Below, in pieces: positions 57,527-64,000 of a stretch of DNA of 64,000 nt. The stretch comes from Megalobrama amblycephala. Taxonomy: Eukaryota; Chordata; Actinopteri; Cypriniformes; Xenocyprididae. The position numbers and the translations under genes were made by a program. Every line of letters begins with the position of its first letter. Positions within the stretch are counted from its first letter, which is position 1. Under the pieces are notes generated by a model, which was not told the DNA's origin, did no database searches, and saw only the letters and a program-made list of their open reading frames with translations. The stretch is from positions 1,576,171-1,640,170 of the forward strand of contig NC_063046.1 of assembly GCF_018812025.1 (NCBI RefSeq). The letters are read 5' to 3'.

Positions 57527-60407
57527 CCCTCTGGAGTCTGAGGCTGATTTGGGGCTTGGAGAAGTTGACATGCCCTGACATTTGTTCTTTTTTTCAGTTG
57601 TTCATAAACATATAAAGTGTCAAGTATAAAGTGTCATTACACTGTATTCAGCACAAACTAGGCTACAATAATATGTGAGGAACATGTATGTACATGTTTT
57701 TATTTTTGAAGGAATAATGTTTATGCATGGTTATTGAAAAAACAAAAATTTAAGTCACTGAAATAAGGCCAAAAAAGTATATTAAATCTATGTTCACAAG
57801 ACTTTTGGGTATTGGAGGTTGTAGACTAGAGTTTTTGCTTCAGAATTATGTAAAAAATTATGCTGCCTACTCCTTCATATAAAACAATATATTGATTTAG
57901 TTTTTGTAAGACACTTTTTGTCAAGAAACACAGTATGCGTGGGGGCATGAATCTGCATGAATAATGGGCCATTTACACCTGAGAAGACAAAGGAATCACA
58001 TAGTAATGATCTGAAATGACTTGCATATTAATGAGGCCTATCAGTCAGGTAGGCTGTGAAAAAACCCTCTGTAATAATGTCTCAGCTCATCATAAACAGC
58101 AATACTGTGAAATATTATTACAATTTAAAATAATGGTATTCTATTATATTCTTTAACCTGTTAAACGATCATCATGAAAAAACTCCACAAAATAACATCC
58201 CTCGGGGCTTTTAGCTTAAAAGCATGCACATTTGGAGAAATATTGATGGACTGTCATACGTTTATGTCAATTTGCTATACAGAGGATTAATATTTATTAA
58301 ATTTTTACCCAAAACACGCTGTTGTCATTATATGAGCGCTGTATACACTGACTACTCTGTGTTCAAACCATACCAGCAGCCGGAGGGCGCTCTTTGCACC
58401 TTTAGTCCACAAATAATACATCATGAACAAGAGGCAGTCATGTGACATACACGGAACTAACAGAGGCTACCAGACATCGCTATAATCATTGATATAAACA
58501 TACAGAACGTCACTTTTGAAAGTAATAAATACACGATTGTGACGATATGTGGTTTATCTGTGTTCTTCACGCCATGTCAGGTATTCATAATAGTAGATTA
58601 TATTTATAATGCAATGCTAATCGAGATAGCTTTTCTCATTGTGCAGAATAGCCTAAAATGATATATTTTCTGTCTGATTTTTGATCCAAAGCCACAACAC
58701 AAAGAAGGTTATTTAAAACAATCGACTAGTAAGTTTGGAGAAAAAACATGGTTTTGATTGTATAAATTGTCGTGTTTTGATGGTGTGCTAAGCTAACAAG
58801 CCCAGAGATGCACCTGTTCTGAGCTATGATGTAAATAAATAATTTTTAATCGTAAAGCTCACTTTTTTCTCTCTTTTTTCCAAGAAGGGCATTAGATGCA
58901 GTTTGAAAGAAGGTGAAGTGAGAAGTTTGGTGAATGAAATGAGGGATTAAATCATCTTGAATAGAACATCAGTAATTATAATAGAGACAAAAGAAAAGAA
59001 TAAGAGCCATAAGCTGGCTGGAGAGGTGTGAATGTGTTCAGGGGAGACTGAAACTGAATGGGGCTGTTAGCACCACAAACACAATATAGACAATACCCTT
59101 GAATAGATGACAATAAACATCAGTTAACATTTTAGAGTCCTTTCTAAATAAAGTCTCATGACATGGTCTTGAAAAACATGTAATAAAACTCAGAGTTTTA
59201 AACCTATCATCTTCAGATTTGAAATATAACATGGTCAGACATGTGGCTTTGGCTGCAGTGCATTTCTAGATTGCCACAAGGCCAACTTCACTTTTATTTT
59301 CATAAATATATTTCATAAAAATAAATTTCTAATAACTTTTCAAAATTTCAACTAAATTCAAATTTTAACTATTTTCCTCATTGTGACAATTAATTATGAG
59401 TTTACCATAAACTGCAAAGTGTCTGCTTTCAAATGAGACCTTACTTATGCTTTTAGTGCAAAGGGTTCATGAACTGTATCTGTTTTAGTTTGGGTATGTC
59501 ATTTTTTGGGATTTTCCAAAAGCGGGGGTGCTGGCTAACAGGTTAAAATATAATGTATTTCTGTGATGCAAAGTGTCTGAACAATCATGTTACCTCTATG
59601 GCATTTCATATAGGCCTTTAGCTTAAAAGCATGCACATTTGGAGAAATATTGATGGATTCTTATATATTTATGTCAATTTTCTATACTGAGAAATAATAT
59701 TTATTGTCATTACTATGAGTGCTGGATACTGTGTTTTTAATTCATACTTGCAGCCGGAGGGCGCTCTTTACACCTGTAGGCCACAAATTCATAATATAAA
59801 GAAGAAAAGGAACTAGGAACTAACGGCATGTCTTCTAGAGATCGCTAACCATTGCTTTAACATCCAAATAAACACTTTTCAAGACAATAAATACACGATT
59901 GAGACGATGAATGCATGTATTGCCTCTGAATTTGCGTCTGAATAGCGCTGGCTCCATGGGCGTGGCCGCATTAGCGGATAATGAGCTGAATCACAGACTT
60001 CTGACATGGCTCTCTTTTCATACAGATTACATAAACACAGAATGTTTGTTTTCGATTTGACTTGCACGATTTAAAACCTGACATTTCAACATTTCTTTAG
60101 ACATTAGTGTCTTTTTTTTGTCATTAGTATTCATAAGTTAGTTCATTTTCTGAGAACTATCAGATTGGACTTCGTTCAGAGGGAGAGGAGAGATCACGCA
60201 TCATGTTAGTTTTCTTTATTTTACAAAAAGCACAACATTGTGTTTTTACTCTGAGTGTACACAAATAAAAGCAGATATTCTATAGTTTCAATTGATATAT
60301 TACTTATGTCTCTATGACAAGAAATGATGGAGTATTTTAAGTCTGTTTTGCTGCAATGCGAAAAAAACCCTGCAAAATGCGCCGGCGCGTTTTCAGACCT
60401 CAGGGAG
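57527..60407 (-). mobile_element. piggyBac-like element, copy C, interrupted
   Basis: Reverse orientation relative to copies A and B. TTAA at 57523-57526 and 60408-60411. Ends CCCTCTGGAGTCTGA and, reverse-complemented, CTCCCTGAGGTCTGA. Contains the inner TTAA element at 58157-59542; without it the copy is about 1.49 kb, the same size as A and B. The peptide NLYEKRAMSEV is again readable (59879-60067). Confidence 0.82.
58157..59542. mobile_element. Inner TTAA element related to its host
   Basis: Flanked by TTAA at 58153-58156 and 59543-59546; ends CCTGTTAAACG and, reverse-complemented, CCTGTTAGCCA. Its left 400 bp (TTTTAGCTTAAAAGCATGCA, GCAGCCGGAGGGCGCTCTTT, AATAAATACACGATTG) parallels the host element's own text at 59620-59900, so it is a diverged member of the same superfamily. 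No transposase. Confidence 0.75.
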
Positions 60408-60411
60408 TTAA

Positions 60412-61682
60412 GAGCTGTAGAGGTCTCTTAACCTAATTAAGAGTAACAATATGGCAGCAAAGAAGAGGAGATGCACACTTTACAATGAAGATATGCTATA
60501 TTGGAGTTTTATGATGACATGGAATTGATACAATTATATAAACTTGATTGTCAATTCCTTTTGTAACTGACCTAATAAGAACTTTAAATAAATGTAATAA
60601 ATATTACTTAAACAATAATTAATGTTTAATGCATTTTAATACATTTAAAGGTGCTGTATGCAATTTCTCAAATTCGTTGTTGAACACTGATGATATTTGA
60701 AATCAACCCAAACAAACCCACCCCTCCCTTCATTGCTCCACCTCCAAAAACCACACTCCAATCCTAACCTCTGAGTCGCCACCCTGCTCCGAGTCAGTCT
60801 AGATCCCCGGCCTGATCGCTGCTGGCATGTGAAGCGAATGCACTATCAATGACGTTAAACACCTCATTCTCTAGCGAGTGTCAGTGTGCAGTAGTTTACC
60901 TGCAAAACCCTCACTTTCTAGCCACTGTTACACTCATAATGAGAGTGGGTGTCTGTTTATCACAGCTAACGCGAAACAAAATGCTTCACGAAAAATAAAA
61001 CGCAGTTGATAAACGAATGACAAGGAAGCACAAAAAATGAACATACAGTACACAAGAGTAAATACAAACAAGAGTTTCTTGTTAATCACAAATAATTTTG
61101 CTTAAACCATCAAAATATGAGAAAAAAATATTTTTATTTTTATATTATTTAAACGTTTTAAAATATGACATTGAATACAACATAATCAGTTTATAATATT
61201 TAATTGGTTCTCTCTTGTTTTTGCATGTGTTCATAATTTCTTTGTATGACAGCCTGGCCAAAAATAATTTGAAATAATTTGAAATTTCATTTCATTATCA
61301 CACATGAAACAATTGACTCCAAGCACAGCTACACGCTTACATCTTTTAACAAATTTTTAAAAATATTTGAATTAAGGTTGAAGATGTCAGTTTTCATATG
61401 GCTGGACATCACATTTGACCACTACTGTATTGCATTTCATTGACTTTCCAACTGCCCATCAAACCATGTGGCAAAAGAAATGTTGACTGTGGGTTTTCCT
61501 GGAGTTGTTGGAGCCGTTGATGACCTCATTACACATCATTGCTCTAACTGTAAATGAGGAGATATATATCAATAGAAAAAGATTCCACACCATCAATACT
61601 AATTTGTGATAATTTTGCACAATGCAAAGCTATTGCTTTTAAATAAATTTAAATATTAAAATGTTTGTGTTTTTTATTATTA

Positions 61683-61727
<45 letters not shown>

Positions 61728-62100
61728 GTTTTTTATAATAACATTAAATGATTGGTTTTGTGCTGCTGTGACTTCACCCTTCCAGGCTCGCTATTGGCTG
61801 ATTCAGAGGTTAAGGGTGGCCATTTTGAGTTGACATCATTGTAGTCCTTAGTTCACTACACTTAAGTCAGCTCTTAAGAATCCATCTTACACTTTACTAA
61901 AAGTTGCTTTTAACTTCTTTATAAAAGTCTCCTACTCTTAGAAAACTCCTAACACACAAGGAGTGTAATATATAAGATAAATAAACTATAATAACCGGAA
62001 AAAGTGTATAGTGAAAAAGTGTAAAGTGTATAGTGTGAGTGTGCTGCAGCAATGCAAAGTCCAGTTCTCAGTTATTGCAGTTATTGGAAGATGGTGCATC
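60412..62100. other. Unassigned, some repeat-like text
   Basis: About 60650-60960 (from AAAGGTGCTGTATGCAATTT) resembles a dispersed cyprinid repeat known to me only from memory. A (TTA)n tract is at 61674-61728. No gene. Confidence 0.4.
61674..61728. repeat. (TTA)n microsatellite
   Basis: About 18 units with one interruption. Confidence 0.93.
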
Positions 62101-62117
62101 ATAACTACTATACTTTA

Positions 62118-62359
62118 AGTGAGTCCGAGGGGTAGAGTCCGAGGGGTAGAGTCCGAGGGGTAGAGTCCGAGGGGTAGAGTCCGAGGGGTAGAGTCCGAGG
62201 GTAGAGTCCGAGGGGTAGAGTCCGAGGGGTAGAGTCCGAGGGGTAGAGTCCGAGGGGTAGAGTCCGAGGGGTAGAGTCCGAGGGGTAGAGTCCGAGGGGT
62301 AGAGTCCGAGGGGTAGAGTCCGAGGGGTAGAGTCCGAGGGGTAGAGTCCGAGGGGTAGA
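62118..62359. repeat. 15-bp minisatellite
   Basis: About 16 tandem units of GTAGAGTCCGAGGGG, one shortened by a base. It reads as a repeated SDSTPRTLPLGLYP peptide on the minus strand, which is an artefact of the 15-bp period. Confidence 0.95.
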
Positions 62360-62370
62360 GTTAGGGTTAG

Positions 62371-63080
62371 GTATATAGATAAAAGCGAGTTTCACCCTCA
62401 TTGGTTCCACCTTCATTAGCATATGCGATCTGATTGGCCAAAGCTTACCTGGCCGTATCTTTTGAAGCGGAGGTCCGACGTGCACATAACTGGTATCGTT
62501 GGATTCAGAAAGCTGTCTTCTTTCAGGTAGCGTGGATGTCTGGAAGACAGGATGTTGCTAGGGTAAATTTTAGGTCGGGTTATCCTGAGTAGGCCTGTGA
62601 GACGGTTAGGTTTAGGGTCAGTTTTAGGTCGGGTTATCCTGAGTAGGCCTGTGAGACGGTTAGGTTTAGGGTCAGTTTTAGGTCGGGTTATCCTGAGTAG
62701 GTCTGTGAGACGGTTAGGTTTAGGGTCAGTTTTAGGTCGGGTTATCCTGAGTAGGCCTGTGAGACGGTTAGGTTTAGGGTCAGTTTTAGGTCGGGTTAGG
62801 GTTAGGGTTAGGTATATAGGTAAAAGCGAGTTTCACCCTCATTAATTCGACCCTCATTAGCATATGCGATCTGATTGGCCGAAGCTTACCTGGCCGTATC
62901 TTTTGAAGCGGAGGTCCGACGTGCACATAAGTGGTATCGTTGGATTCAGAAATCTGTCTTCTTTCAGGTAGCGTGGATGTCTGGAAGACAGGTATATAGA
63001 TAAAAGCGAGTTTCACCCTCATTGGTTCCACCTTCATTAGCATATGCGATCTGATTGGCCAAAGCTTACCTGGCCGTATC
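62371..63080. repeat. Three copies of a ~182-bp unit
   Basis: The unit starts GTATATAGATAAAAGCGAGT and ends GTGGATGTCTGGAAGACAGG. Copies: 62371-62552, 62811-62992 and a truncated one at 62993-63080. The second and third are head-to-tail. Confidence 0.9.
62571..62812. repeat. 54-bp tandem array ending in telomere-like GGGTTA
   Basis: Four units of about 54 bp (TCGGGTTATCCTGAGTAGGC, then GACGGTTAGGTTTAGGGTCA) followed by GGGTTAGGGTTAGGGTTAGG. Confidence 0.9.
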
Positions 63081-63309
63081 TACAGATGTTGGTAAGTAGT
63101 CGTAAATATGCTGTCCTAATGTTTGATATAATGGCTGCGTCCGAAATCCTAGGTAGCTGATTTGCTGCCTTGCTGTGAACTGGCGCCGCATTCGTTCCAT
63201 AAGTAGAATAGGAAAGGGTAGGACATACAGTGTAAGCTTTTTGAAGAATACGGAAAGCGGAAGCACGTGCTTTGCGATCATTTGTGTTTATAAAGCATAT
63301 CAATTTTTA

Positions 63310-63592
63310 TTTTTTTAGAAAATGACAGATCGTTTCACAAGATAAGACCCTTATTCCTCGTCTGGTATTGTTTAAAGCCCTTTGAAGCTGCACTGAAACT
63401 GTTAATTTTGACCTTCAACAGTTTGGAGAGACCATTGAAGTCCACTATAAGGAGAACAATCCTGGAATTCTTTCAGCAAAAACCTTGATTTCTATTTAAC
63501 CGAAGAAAGACATGAACATCTTGGATGACATGGGGGTGAGTAAATTATCAGGAAATTTTTATTTGAAAGTGAACTAATCCTTTAAACTACGC
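63310..63592. repeat. Non-autonomous DNA element fragment, right end
   Basis: Ends ATTTGAAAGTGAACTAATCC, with GACATGGGGGTGAGTAAATT before it. I recall this as the end of an abundant cyprinid element. The left end is absent. Confidence 0.6.
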
Positions 63593-63839
63593 CAGAGCGC
63601 GTACACACCTCATGGACCGGATGCCGTGCTCAAGGCAGTTGGATATAGTGGTGTATTAGAGGTAAAAAATTATATAAATACTGTTCGGTTTCTCGCACAA
63701 ACTGATCGTTTCGAGTCTTAGAACATCAATGTGTTGTCACAAGCCACAGGGTTTAATTTGGATTTGTCTGTGCATGTTTTTTTTTTACTTTTATAGATGG
63801 AGTTCCTATTGACACGCATTATACAACTGACAGACGGCA

Positions 63840-63957
63840 ACGGTTGGAGTTAAATATCATCATTTGTGTTCTACTGAAGAAATCACCTACATCTTGGATG
63901 CCCTGGGGGTAAGCAGATAAACATCAAATTTTCATTTTTGGGTGAACTATCCCTTTA
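63840..63957. repeat. Second element end
   Basis: GCCCTGGGGGTAAGCAGATA followed by TTTTTGGGTGAACTATCCCT is the right end of a related but distinct abundant short element. Confidence 0.6.
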
Positions 63958-64000
63958 AGCCTTCCATCATGGACAGTGAACAAAACCTGACTCAAGTGTT

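Noticed and set aside
62118..62359. CRISPR-like regular repeats
   Set aside because: Contiguous 15-bp tandem units without spacers, in a eukaryotic genome.
62108..62845. Long repetitive open frames on both strands (SDSTPRTLPLGLYP repeats and GLGSVLGRVILS repeats)
   Set aside because: They are translations of the 15-bp and 54-bp tandem repeats, whose lengths are multiples of three; no start context or domain.

Overview
The window looks like intergenic or intronic DNA of a teleost fish, most likely a cyprinid (carp, goldfish, zebrafish group). It is AT-rich, full of microsatellites, and made mostly of transposable elements: L2, an I/Nimb-like LINE, Penelope, Ngaro, a Ty3/Gypsy chromovirus, hAT, TTAA-specific elements and Tc1. 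Several short repeats match families I remember from cyprinid genomes. I found no convincing host protein exon. All recognisable coding sequence belongs to mobile elements. Element families are called from motifs and terminal structure, because no database search was possible.  Layout. 0.9-3.6 kb: degraded L2 LINE (minus) split by a hAT element with a perfect 8-bp target-site duplication (TSD). 4.65-8.86 kb: four nested DNA elements, with a 247-bp near-perfect palindrome at the core. 8.9-10.2 kb: LINE 3' end, then a tRNA-derived SINE abutting a truncated tRNA-Ile. 12.9-23.0 kb: a roughly 4-kb unit of unknown family with inverted ends, expanded to 10 kb by a hAT element, an L2 LINE with an intact ORF2, and a piggyBac-like element. 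23.5-25.5 kb: L2 3' tails. 27.7-30.1 kb: element built of AGTATACTT motifs. 33.1-34.0 kb: L2 tail. 34.7-35.9 kb: TA-flanked element. 38.0-38.8 kb: Penelope-like reverse transcriptase fragment. 39.7-41.9 kb: hAT carrying a second piggyBac copy. 42.9-48.0 kb: Ngaro tyrosine-recombinase retrotransposon with the full A1-B1-A2-B2 repeat architecture. 49.4-54.4 kb: Ty3/Gypsy chromovirus (minus) with a predicted self-priming primer site. 55.2-56.0 kb: Tc1 remnant. 57.5-60.4 kb: third piggyBac copy containing a related inner element. 62.1-63.1 kb: tandem repeats with telomere-like GGGTTA runs. 63.3-64.0 kb: ends of short non-autonomous elements.  The elements do not act together as a pathway; they record successive insertions. 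The most informative points are the self-priming signature of the chromovirus (an 11-nt match located where the transcript is predicted to start), the complete split repeats of Ngaro, the order of nesting fixed by TSDs, and the single in-frame TGA between ORF1 and ORF2 of the L2 element.
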